DNA from: a bacterium | Lineage (GTDB): Bacteria; Hydrothermota; UBA3073; JACQXS01 | Length of the DNA stretch: 48,441 bases | Reading direction: 5' to 3' | Assembly (NCBI GenBank): GCA_030592575.1 | Contig: JAUVIV010000005.1 | Coordinates: 1 to 48,441, forward strand | Part shown: piece by piece, positions 8,225-15,879 of the stretch | How positions within the stretch are numbered: position 1 is the first letter of the stretch | Layout: each line of letters starts with the position of its first letter | Made by a program: the position numbers and the translations under genes | Notes under the pieces: model-generated | Told to the model about the DNA's origin: nothing | The model's database searches: none | The model's input: only the letters and a program-made list of their open reading frames with translations

Positions 8225-9667
8225 ATGAAAGAATTAGCAGAATTAGCATTAAATACTCTGAATCTAAAAGGAGTGAGCTATGGAGATATACGAATAGAAG
8301 ATGGTATTACGGAATCAATACATACGAAAAATGGGAATGTAAATGTGTTAACAAGGAGCGAAGATAGGGGTTTTGGGATTAGGGTTATAAAAAATGGTGC
8401 TTGGGGATTTGCAGCATCGTCAGACCTTTCGAAAGAAAGCATTCAAAGGACAGCTACTTTGGCAGTAAAAGTCGCTGAATCAAGTGCCCGATTAAAAAAC
8501 AAGGACATAGATTTAAAGGAAATTCCTAAAATCGTGGATAAATATGTATCTAAAGTCGAAATAGATCCGTTCACTATTCCAACGGAGGAAAAGATTGGTT
8601 TGCTATTACAAGTTGATGAACAAATACGTAAAGTGAAGGGTGTAAAAGTAGCGGAAGCCAAGCTTAACTTTTGGAGAACAAATAAGTTATTTGCTTCGTC
8701 CGAAGGATCATTTATTGAGCAAGAGATTACAGAAAGTGGGGGTAATATAAGTGCTACTTCAGTAAAAAATGGAGAAACAGGAAGCAGAAGTTATCCGGGT
8801 TTTTTGGGCGGACATTACAAAACAATGGGATATGAATTTATTAAGTCACTTAATTTTCTTGAAAATGCCGAAAAAATGGCAGAGGAATCAGTTGCTCTTC
8901 TTTCTGCACCGGAATTTGACGAAAAAGTTACAACTATCATAATTGACGGTCCAATGGTAGCAATTCAAGTTCATGAGACTGTAGGGCATCCGGTTGAACT
9001 TGACAGAGTATTTGGCACAGAAGTAAGTTGTGCCGGAACTTCTCACTTAACACCTGATAAACTTGGCAAGTTTCAATTTGCAACACCAATAGTTAACATA
9101 ACAGCAGATGCTACACTTCCTGGAGGATTAGGAAGCATTGGGTATGATGACGAAGGTATTCCTGCACAAAAATCTCATATTATTAAAAACGGATTGTTTA
9201 CAGGCTATCTTACATCCAGAGAGACAGCTCCTTTGATTGGACAAAAGAGTAACGGCACGATGCGTGCTGCCGGATGGAATAATATACCGCTTATTAGAAT
9301 GACAAATGTAAATCTTGAGCCGGGAAACTGGAAATTAGAAGATTTAATTGCTGATACTGACGATGGAATATATATTGTTTCTCCAACTATGCCAAGCATT
9401 GATGACAAGAGATTAAATTATCATATTAGCACAGAAGTCGGCTGGCGAATAAAAAATGGCAAACTCACAGAGATGGTAAAGAGACCTGTTTACAGTGGAA
9501 TATCTTATGAGATATGGCAAAATTGTGATGCAATATGTGGCAGAGACGAGTGGGAAATATGGGGAGTGCCGGGCTGTGGTAAAGGCGACCCAATGCAGTC
9601 AATGCATGTAGGACATGGCACCTCTCCTGCAAGATTTAGAAATATAAAAGTAGGGAGGAAAAAATGA
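8225..9667 (+). CDS. tldD: TldD metallopeptidase subunit
   Basis: TldD is the catalytic subunit of the TldD/TldE (PmbA) zinc protease, which digests unfolded peptides and in some bacteria matures peptide natural products. The 480-residue protein carries the HExxGH zinc motif at residues 250-255 (HETVGH), followed by PVELDRVFG. The C-terminal part has ISTEVGWRIKNGKL and MSMHVGHGTSP-like family segments. The ribosome site GGAGGAG lies just before the ATG. Its TGA stop overlaps the ATG of the partner gene by four bases, typical of translational coupling of the heterodimer. Confidence 0.94.
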   Translation: MKELAELALNTLNLKGVSYGDIRIEDGITESIHTKNGNVNVLTRSEDRGFGIRVIKNGAWGFAASSDLSKESIQRTATLAVKVAESSARLKNKDIDLKEIPKIVDKYVSKVEIDPFTIPTEEKIGLLLQVDEQIRKVKGVKVAEAKLNFWRTNKLFASSEGSFIEQEITESGGNISATSVKNGETGSRSYPGFLGGHYKTMGYEFIKSLNFLENAEKMAEESVALLSAPEFDEKVTTIIIDGPMVAIQVHETVGHPVELDRVFGTEVSCAGTSHLTPDKLGKFQFATPIVNITADATLPGGLGSIGYDDEGIPAQKSHIIKNGLFTGYLTSRETAPLIGQKSNGTMRAAGWNNIPLIRMTNVNLEPGNWKLEDLIADTDDGIYIVSPTMPSIDDKRLNYHISTEVGWRIKNGKLTEMVKRPVYSGISYEIWQNCDAICGRDEWEIWGVPGCGKGDPMQSMHVGHGTSPARFRNIKVGRKK

Positions 9668-10977
9668 AAACCAAAGAATACATTCAAAATATGGCTAATG
9701 CTGCTCTTAAATCAATTGAAGCAGACCAGATTGAAACTGGTATTTATAATTCCGAGAAAGGAGTTACGAGGTTTGCAAATTCTATAATCCATCAGAATAT
9801 TGCGACAGAATCTACTGAATTTTGGGCGAGAGTTATTCTCGGCAAAAAAATCGGTGGTATCTCAATGAGCTCCATTGATGAGGAGAGAATAGCAAGAGGA
9901 ATGCGTACAGCGTATGAACTCGCAAAACACCAAAAAGAAGACCCGAATTTCAAGACGCTTCCGGGAACTGAGCCTGTGGAACAAATAGAAGAAATACATC
10001 CTGTAAGTCCAGATGAAAGAGCTTGTTGTGTTGAAAAGATAGTTAGTGTTGCCAAGAAGCACGATTTAACAGCAGCAGGCGCAATTTATACCAATCAGAT
10101 AATGCTTGAAATAGCAAACTCTCTTGGCGTAAAATCACTTGGTAAAATGGAGTCCTCACATGTAGATGTAACGATTATGTCTGATAATAGTTCAGGTTTT
10201 GCAACGCAATATGCGAAAAATTTCTCGAATATAGACTGTGAGTCTTTAGCTGAAACCGCTTGTGAAAAAGCAATATTAAGTAAAAATCCTGTTGAAGTAC
10301 CTCCGGGTAAATACACAGTGTTACTGGAACCTTATGCAGTAGCTGAATTTCTGAGATTTTTGAGTTATCTCGGATTTGGGGCAAGAGCTTATCACGAAGG
10401 AAGAAGTTTTATGTCAGGAAAATTTGGCGAAAAGATAACAGGGGATAATATAACAATAGTTGATGATGCTCGTCATCCTGAAACTATTGGCTTTCATTTT
10501 GACTATGAAGGAGTACCAACAAATAAACTGGCACTAATCGAGAATGGAGTAGCCAGAAATGTAGTATATGATTCTTATTATGCAAATAAAGAGGGCAAGA
10601 AATCAACAGGGCATGCTATACCACAACCCAACTCATACGGTCCTTACCCGAGAAATATAGCACTTATGTCGGGAAATAGCACAAGAGACGAGATGCTTAA
10701 ATCAATTGACAAGGGAATACTTATAACAAGATTCTGGTACACTCGACTTGTCAACCCTGACAAAACTTTAATTACCGGTATGACAAGAGATGGCTTATTT
10801 CTTGTGGAGAATGGCAAAATTACAAAAGGGCTAAAGAATATGCGATATACAGCAAGTATTCTGGAAACTCTAAAGAATGTTCTTACGCTCTCAAAGGAAT
10901 GTAAATTAGTGAATGGTCTTGTCGTTCCTTCTCTTCTTATCAAGGATTTTAATTTCTCTGGCAAGACAGAATATTAG
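9664..10977 (+). CDS. pmbA: TldE/PmbA, non-catalytic partner of TldD
   Basis: The 437-residue protein is the PmbA/TldE partner. It has the same two-domain fold as TldD but no HExxGH; the corresponding part begins VLLEPYAVAEFLRFLSYLGF. It has SFMSGKFGEKI, the DYEGVPTNK segment and a C-terminal LITRFWYTRLVNPDKTLITG stretch shared by TldD/PmbA proteins. The ATG overlaps the tldD stop by four bases. The two proteins are expected to form a heterodimer in the cytoplasm. No natural-product precursor gene is visible nearby, so a housekeeping peptide-degrading role is the simplest reading. Confidence 0.93.
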   Translation: MKTKEYIQNMANAALKSIEADQIETGIYNSEKGVTRFANSIIHQNIATESTEFWARVILGKKIGGISMSSIDEERIARGMRTAYELAKHQKEDPNFKTLPGTEPVEQIEEIHPVSPDERACCVEKIVSVAKKHDLTAAGAIYTNQIMLEIANSLGVKSLGKMESSHVDVTIMSDNSSGFATQYAKNFSNIDCESLAETACEKAILSKNPVEVPPGKYTVLLEPYAVAEFLRFLSYLGFGARAYHEGRSFMSGKFGEKITGDNITIVDDARHPETIGFHFDYEGVPTNKLALIENGVARNVVYDSYYANKEGKKSTGHAIPQPNSYGPYPRNIALMSGNSTRDEMLKSIDKGILITRFWYTRLVNPDKTLITGMTRDGLFLVENGKITKGLKNMRYTASILETLKNVLTLSKECKLVNGLVVPSLLIKDFNFSGKTEY

Positions 10978-11017
10978 TCTATATCACACATAACTTGAGG
11001 GACTGTGTAAATTTTTC

Positions 11018-11527
11018 TTGTTAGTATTAATTAGTCCGTTAGCTAACGGATTCAAAAAGTTGAAGACAAAATTAACAAGCTCAAGATTCATACGGATTGG
11101 ATTCAGTGTTTTAGTAGTTATTGCAATAACTCTATTTGGTATCCGTTCCGTTGTGAACCGCTCGAAAAGCAAACCACTTATTACTATATGGATTAACGAA
11201 ACTCCTTTACGAGTAGAGGTAAAAGATACTCCTTCCGGATGGAGTCGTGGTTTGATGTATCGCAATGCTCTACCGAAAAATCAGGGAATGCTTTTTATCT
11301 TTGAAAACTCTGATTTCCATTCCTTCTGGATGAAAAATACTTATATACCACTATCTATTGCTTTTGTTTCGGCAAGTAAGGAAATTGTGCAGATTGATAG
11401 TATGTTTCCTCTTGATACCGTAACTTCTCATTTCCCCAAAGAGCCAATTAAGTATGCAATAGAAGTAAATCAGGGATGGTTCCGACAGCATAAAATAAAA
11501 GTCGGTGATAGAGTTAGGATTGAATGA
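11018..11527 (+). CDS. Membrane-anchored DUF192 protein
   Basis: After one N-terminal transmembrane helix (about residues 25-44 from the first possible start) comes a DUF192 domain: TPSGWSRGLMYRNALPKNQGMLFIFE, then SFWMKNTYIPLSIAFV, then YAIEVNQGWF near the C-terminus. The family is widespread, periplasmic or extracytoplasmic, and of unknown biochemical function. No ATG precedes the domain in frame. TTG at 11018 is the longest start, but its first residues are encoded by a perfect 16-base palindrome (11035-11050), so the TTG at 11060 or another start is possible. No clear ribosome site distinguishes them. Confidence 0.8.
   Translation: MLVLISPLANGFKKLKTKLTSSRFIRIGFSVLVVIAITLFGIRSVVNRSKSKPLITIWINETPLRVEVKDTPSGWSRGLMYRNALPKNQGMLFIFENSDFHSFWMKNTYIPLSIAFVSASKEIVQIDSMFPLDTVTSHFPKEPIKYAIEVNQGWFRQHKIKVGDRVRIE
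11035..11050. repeat. Perfect 16-base palindrome at the DUF192 gene start
   Basis: TCCGTTAG followed by its exact reverse complement. It either encodes part of the N-terminus of the DUF192 protein or lies in its leader. It resembles the other short palindromes in this window. Confidence 0.7.
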
Positions 11528-11549
11528 AAAATCTTGAAAAGAGTGTTTC

Positions 11550-11578
11550 TTGACAAATCAGCTAAGCAATAATAGAAT
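11550..11578 (+). promoter_or_regulatory. Predicted promoter for the coiled-coil membrane protein gene
   Basis: TTGACA (11550-11555), a 17-base spacer and TAGAAT (11573-11578). The element and its spacer closely match the promoter at 7961-7989. Confidence 0.6.
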
Positions 11579-11606
11579 CAAAAAATAAATAATAACAAAG
11601 TAGGAG

Positions 11607-12122
11607 ATGAGAAAAATGCTAAAATTTATGGTTATCGGAATGTATTTTTTAATAGTTGTTTCGCAAGGATGGGCTCAGGAAACCAAGAAAGAAGAAATAG
11701 AAAAGTTGAGACAAAAGTTACACGAAGAAATAGAAGAATTGAAAGAAGAAAAGCCAAAAGAAAACAAAAAAATAGAAGAAAAGAAAAAAATATCTTTAGA
11801 AACATATTTAGATGGAAAAAATGATGGAGAAAAAATTGTTAAGAGTGAGAATATTGTGTCGCTATATGGAGGAGGTGCTGGCTTGTTACTCGGTCCAATC
11901 GGGTATCTTGGGTACGTATTAGTTAAGACAGAACCACCTTATTCTACGATAGAATCCATAAAAGATAAGAGTGAAAATTATCAACTGGGATTTTGTGAAG
12001 GATACAAGAATAAACGCAAGAGTCAGTATCTAAACGCAGTGACTACTGGTATGATAGTTGGATTAGGAATAGGAGTTATTCGTATTTTGATATCAGGAGA
12101 ATTGTTTTATTTCTTAGATTAA
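11607..12122 (+). CDS. Exported coiled-coil/membrane protein of unknown function
   Basis: A signal peptide (MLKFMVIGMYFLIVVSQGWA) is followed by a Lys/Glu-rich coiled coil over about residues 27-65. Two glycine-rich hydrophobic segments follow (about 85-105 and 148-165), with YQLGFCEGYKNKRK between them. I do not recognise the family. The layout suggests a small envelope protein anchored at its C-terminal half. GGAG lies just before the ATG, and a good promoter lies 30 bases upstream. Neighbours (DUF192, miaB) give no functional clue. Confidence 0.75.
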   Translation: MRKMLKFMVIGMYFLIVVSQGWAQETKKEEIEKLRQKLHEEIEELKEEKPKENKKIEEKKKISLETYLDGKNDGEKIVKSENIVSLYGGGAGLLLGPIGYLGYVLVKTEPPYSTIESIKDKSENYQLGFCEGYKNKRKSQYLNAVTTGMIVGLGIGVIRILISGELFYFLD

Positions 12123-12193
12123 AAAGGAAGCATACAAGTATAATAGAACAATAGAATTAGAATTAAATGAAAAATATTGAAAGAGTATGATAT

Positions 12194-12243
12194 GGAGTGC
12201 AATGGCTCTGTCATTGCATGCAAAAACAGAGTTTTTGCACTCC
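12194..12243. repeat. Two-hairpin palindromic element upstream of miaB
   Basis: The outer ends GGAG and CTCC pair. Inside are two hairpins: TGCAATG with CATTGCA, and TGCAAAAAC with GTTTTTGCA. The shape is an outer stem holding two inner stems, like the elements at 30590 and 30914. Confidence 0.75.
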
Positions 12244-12295
12244 AAAAAACAATGAACTCCCAAAAAAGCATTCCAAAAGAATACTCTAAAATAAT

Positions 12296-13711
12296 ATGAG
12301 AAATATAACCTTCCACATAATCAGTTACGGTTGTCAGATGAATGTTTATGATTCAAGAATTATTGCAAGTATTTTATCCGAAAATGGATATAAAGAAACT
12401 GCCGATGAAAATAAAGCAGATATCGTTATTATGAATACTTGTAGTGTGAGAGAACACGCAGAGCAAAGAGCAATTGGGAGGATTGGTGATTTGCAGAAAT
12501 TCAGAGAGAAAAAACCAAATTTCCTTATTGGAGTAGTTGGTTGTATGGCACAAAATTTAGGCAATTCTATTAAAGGAGCAGATTTTGTAGTTGGTCCATC
12601 AGGTTATAGAAAATTACCGGAAATTATAGAATCAATATTCAAGACCAAAAACTCAAGCTCCAAAAAGTCTAATGCCTATACTCTAACATCTAATACCTCT
12701 CTTGAGCTTTATTCTGATATATTCCCTGAACCCGTTCCTGCACAGGTCAGAATGCCAGCATCTACCCTTCATCCTACTGCTTTTGTTTCTGTGATGCGGG
12801 GATGTAATAATTTTTGTTCCTATTGTATAGTTCCTTACGTAAGAGGACGGGCAAGGTCAAGACCTTCAAGCGATATTCTAAAAGAAATTGAGTTGCTTGC
12901 AAATAAAGGCGTAAAAGAAATAACTCTTCTTGGGCAATCTGTGAATGAATACTCATATAACGGAATTAACTTTTCTCAACTTTTAATGCTTACCGATGAG
13001 ATGCTGAAACAAGTTCAGCATGACAGTGTTCCCTGGATAAAATTTACAACTTCGCATCCTAAAGATATGAGTCAAGAATTGATAGATGCGATTAGAGATG
13101 GAGAAAAAATCTGCGAATGGATTCATTTGCCTATACAATCCGGATCTAATGAAGTTCTTAAAAAAATGGGCAGAGGATATACCAAAGAAAAATATCTCGA
13201 TTGGATTTATAAAATAAGGAAATCTATCCCAAACATTGCCATAACTACAGATATTCTGGTAGGTTTTCATGGGGAGAGTGACAAAAATTTCCAGGAAACA
13301 CTTGAGGTAATCAAAGAGGTAAGATTTGATTTTGCCTATATGTTTAAATATTCCGAACGACCTCGTACTAAGGCATATACTATGAAACCTATCGTTCCGG
13401 AAAAAATAAGAATTGAAAGATTGGAGAAATTAATAAACATTCAAAATGAAATAAGTTACGAGAAAAGCTCTGAACTCATAGGAACAACACAAGAAGTTTT
13501 AGTTCTTGGCAAAAGCAAGAAAGGCAATTCATTATACGGAAAAACAAGACAGAACAAAACGATAGTATTCGATAGTAGTAGCAAAATAACCCTACCCCTA
13601 CAAGGAGATTTCGTTGAAGTAAAAATAAAAGAACTACGCGGCTGGACACCTTACGGAAAACTCCTGTCAAAAAAAATTGAACCACAGAGAACACAGAGAA
13701 AAACTTCTTAA
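12296..13711 (+). CDS. miaB: tRNA-2-methylthio-N6-dimethylallyladenosine synthase (radical SAM)
   Basis: MiaB adds a methylthio group to i6A37 of tRNAs reading UNN codons. The 471-residue protein has the three MTTase-domain cysteines (SYGCQMN, NTCSVRE, VVGCMAQ), the radical SAM motif CNNFCSYC followed by IVPYVRGR, HPKDMS, LPIQSGS, and a C-terminal TRAM-like region. A 27-base palindromic repeat (12998-13024) is inserted in frame, adding EMLKQVQHD between LLMLTD and the conserved IKFTTSHPKDM. The last ten or so residues (EPQRTQRKTS) come from a second repeat family that also supplies the stop. Both additions are absent from typical MiaB. MiaB rather than MtaB/RimO is chosen from length and motif wording. 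Confidence 0.92.
   Translation: MRNITFHIISYGCQMNVYDSRIIASILSENGYKETADENKADIVIMNTCSVREHAEQRAIGRIGDLQKFREKKPNFLIGVVGCMAQNLGNSIKGADFVVGPSGYRKLPEIIESIFKTKNSSSKKSNAYTLTSNTSLELYSDIFPEPVPAQVRMPASTLHPTAFVSVMRGCNNFCSYCIVPYVRGRARSRPSSDILKEIELLANKGVKEITLLGQSVNEYSYNGINFSQLLMLTDEMLKQVQHDSVPWIKFTTSHPKDMSQELIDAIRDGEKICEWIHLPIQSGSNEVLKKMGRGYTKEKYLDWIYKIRKSIPNIAITTDILVGFHGESDKNFQETLEVIKEVRFDFAYMFKYSERPRTKAYTMKPIVPEKIRIERLEKLINIQNEISYEKSSELIGTTQEVLVLGKSKKGNSLYGKTRQNKTIVFDSSSKITLPLQGDFVEVKIKELRGWTPYGKLLSKKIEPQRTQRKTS
12998..13024 (+). repeat. 27-nt palindromic repeat inserted in frame within miaB
   Basis: Starts GAGATGCTGAAAC and ends GTTCAGCATGAC; nine codons, so the reading frame is preserved. The same 27-base form occurs outside genes at 38067-38093, and its mirror-type relatives flank the GIY-YIG gene. 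Confidence 0.92.
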
Positions 13712-14010
13712 CCGCAGATTACGCGGATGACACAGATAAAATATTTTTGAACTACTTTTAAGATTAAAGATTAGAAGATTCAAAGATTGGAAAGCATTTG
13801 CACACAGATTAACACAGATTGGAAGGATTACCACAGAGAGCACAGAGAAAAGAAAAAAATAGATAAAATTTATTTTTAAAAGTTTAACACAAATCAAATT
13901 TATTAGGGGAAAAGCTTTTCTGTTCGTGATAAGTTCGTGTTTATATTTTTATTCGTTTATTTGTGTCATTAGTGGTTAATGTATTATATATGAAAAACTG
14001 CAAAGAAAAT
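13680..14010. repeat. Composite ACACAGAG/ACACAGATT-type repeat patch between miaB and hutU
   Basis: This gene-free stretch holds several short related units of ACACAGAG, CGCAGATT and ACACAGATT type. The part at 13680-13755 recurs in inverted orientation at 38301-38365 and partly at 41475-41505. A 38-base unit at 13918-13955 recurs, inverted and with two mismatches, at 21024-21061. The first 32 bases encode the MiaB tail. Confidence 0.85.
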
Positions 14011-14015
14011 CTGGC

Positions 14016-14043
14016 TTGACATTCCAGAACACCTTGATATACT
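14016..14043 (+). promoter_or_regulatory. Predicted promoter for hutU
   Basis: TTGACA (14016-14021), a 16-base spacer and TATACT (14038-14043). The GAAGGAGGG ribosome site begins only about five bases later, implying a very short leader. Confidence 0.65.
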
Positions 14044-14061
14044 TATTGAAGGAGGGAGAAA

Positions 14062-15705
14062 ATGAGAACTATTAAAGCACCGAGAGGCAACCATATATCC
14101 TGTAAATCATGGGGAGCTGAAGCGGCTATGAGAATGCTTATGAATAATTTGGATCCTGAAGTTGCCGAGCTTCCTGAACAACTTATAATTTACGGTGGCT
14201 CAGGAAAAGCAGCACGCAACTGGGAATGTTTTGATAAGATTGTAGAAAGCTTAAAAAAATTAGAAGAAGACGAAACACTTCTTATACAATCAGGCAAACC
14301 CGTCGGAATTTTCAAGACTTTTACTCATGCCCCAAGAGTGCTTATCGCCAATTCTTTGTTGGTTCCTAAATATGCTACCTGGGATTATTTCAGAAAACTT
14401 GAGGCAATGGGATTAATAATGTATGGGCAAATGACTGCTGGCTCGTGGATATACATAGGAACACAGGGTATCATTCAAGGAACTTATGAAACATTTGCTG
14501 CCTGTGCTTCCAAGCATTTTGGCGGCTCACTTCGTGGCAAATTTGTCCTCACCGCAGGAATGGGAGCAATGAGTAGTGCACAGCCACTTTCTGTAACTAT
14601 GAATGGTGGTGTAATTCTTGATGTTGAAGTAGATGAAAGCAAAATTGACCGCAGAATCGAAAAAGGATTTTGCGAACTAAAAGCTACATCCCTTGACGAG
14701 GCGTTAAAGCTTGTAGATGAGGCAGTTAAGAAAGAAATTCCTCGCTCAATTGGACTTGTTGGCAATGCAGCAGAAATTCACCCCGAGCTTGTAAGTCGTG
14801 GAATTATTCCGGATATTGTAACTGACCAAACATCTGCTCATGATGAACTAAATGGATATGTTCCAAACAATATGACATTAGAAGAAGCAACTGAATTAAG
14901 AAGCAAAAATCCTGACGATTATATAAAACGGAGCTTTGAATCAATGGCTCGACATATGCGTGCAATGCTTGATATGCAAGCCAAAGGAGTGATTGCATTT
15001 GATTATGGAAATAATATAAGAGGACAAGCAAAGAATGCGGGAGTGGAAGATGCATTTAAAGTTCCCGGATTTGTGCCTGAATATATAAGACCTCATTTTT
15101 GCAAAGGGAGAGGTCCATTCAGATGGGTAGCTCTTTCAGGAGATCCAAAAGATATTTATGTAACCGATGAAATGCTTCTCCGCGAATTTCCAGAGGATAA
15201 AATTCTTGAAAAATGGATACAGCTTGCACAAAAACAAGTTCCATTTCAAGGATTACCTGCTCGGATATGCTGGCTTGGATATGGGGAGCGAGCAAGATTT
15301 GGAAAAGTACTAAATAAATTAGTGAGAGATGGAAAAGTCTCTGCTCCTATAGTGATAGGCAGAGACCATCTTGATGCCGGCTCGGTCGCTTCACCGCATC
15401 GTGAAACAGAAGGAATGATGGACGGCTCAGATGCTATAGCAGATTGGCCTATTTTGAACGCTCTCTTGAATACTGCATCAGGAGCAACCTGGGTATCGGT
15501 TCATCACGGTGGCGGAGTAGGAATTGGCAATTCAATTCATGCAGGACAAGTAATCGTGGCAGATGGAACAGAGGAAATGGATGCTCGGCTTGATAGAGTT
15601 TTGACAAATGATCCGGGAACAGGAGTAGCTCGTCATGCAGATGCAGGTTATGAGGATGCAATCAAGGAAGCTAAGGGAAAAGGTGTAAAAATTCCTATGC
15701 TTTGA
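14062..15705 (+). CDS. hutU: Urocanate hydratase (urocanase)
   Basis: Urocanase converts urocanate to imidazolone propionate, the second step of histidine breakdown, using tightly bound NAD+. The 547-residue length is normal. Visible family segments include [11 protein letters not shown] near the N-terminus, [32 protein letters not shown] (NAD+ region), and the signature [18 protein letters not shown] with the conserved Cys at residue 403. The C-terminal [18 protein letters not shown] is also typical. It has its own promoter and strong ribosome site. hutH, hutI and the later hut genes are not in the window, so the gene is isolated here. Confidence 0.96.
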   Translation: MRTIKAPRGNHISCKSWGAEAAMRMLMNNLDPEVAELPEQLIIYGGSGKAARNWECFDKIVESLKKLEEDETLLIQSGKPVGIFKTFTHAPRVLIANSLLVPKYATWDYFRKLEAMGLIMYGQMTAGSWIYIGTQGIIQGTYETFAACASKHFGGSLRGKFVLTAGMGAMSSAQPLSVTMNGGVILDVEVDESKIDRRIEKGFCELKATSLDEALKLVDEAVKKEIPRSIGLVGNAAEIHPELVSRGIIPDIVTDQTSAHDELNGYVPNNMTLEEATELRSKNPDDYIKRSFESMARHMRAMLDMQAKGVIAFDYGNNIRGQAKNAGVEDAFKVPGFVPEYIRPHFCKGRGPFRWVALSGDPKDIYVTDEMLLREFPEDKILEKWIQLAQKQVPFQGLPARICWLGYGERARFGKVLNKLVRDGKVSAPIVIGRDHLDAGSVASPHRETEGMMDGSDAIADWPILNALLNTASGATWVSVHHGGGVGIGNSIHAGQVIVADGTEEMDARLDRVLTNDPGTGVARHADAGYEDAIKEAKGKGVKIPML

Positions 15706-15763
15706 AACTATTGTAATATTGCATAAAAAAGTTTACAACAATGCTTACTATGAACCTTTTACC

Positions 15764-15863
15764 TGTCATTCTGAAGGAGCAAAGCAACTGAAGAATCTTG
15801 TTTTGGGTAAACTTTGTGAAGAGTCTTTTAGAGCGAGATTCTTCGCTATCGCTCAGAATGACA
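15764..15863. repeat. Inverted-pair palindromic element upstream of selA
   Basis: A left arm starting TGTCATTCTGA and ending AAGAATCT, a spacer of about 35 bases, and a right arm starting AGATTCTT and ending TCAGAATGACA. A close copy lies at 22164-22259. It ends 16 bases before the selA start codon, so the selA leader is repeat-derived. Confidence 0.9.
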
Positions 15864-15879
15864 AAAAATATTGGATATT

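Noticed and set aside
13680-13860. Regularly repeated ACACAGAG and ACACAGATT units considered as a CRISPR array.
   Set aside because: Units are short, unevenly spaced and variable, spacers are not unique sequences of constant length, and no cas genes are present.
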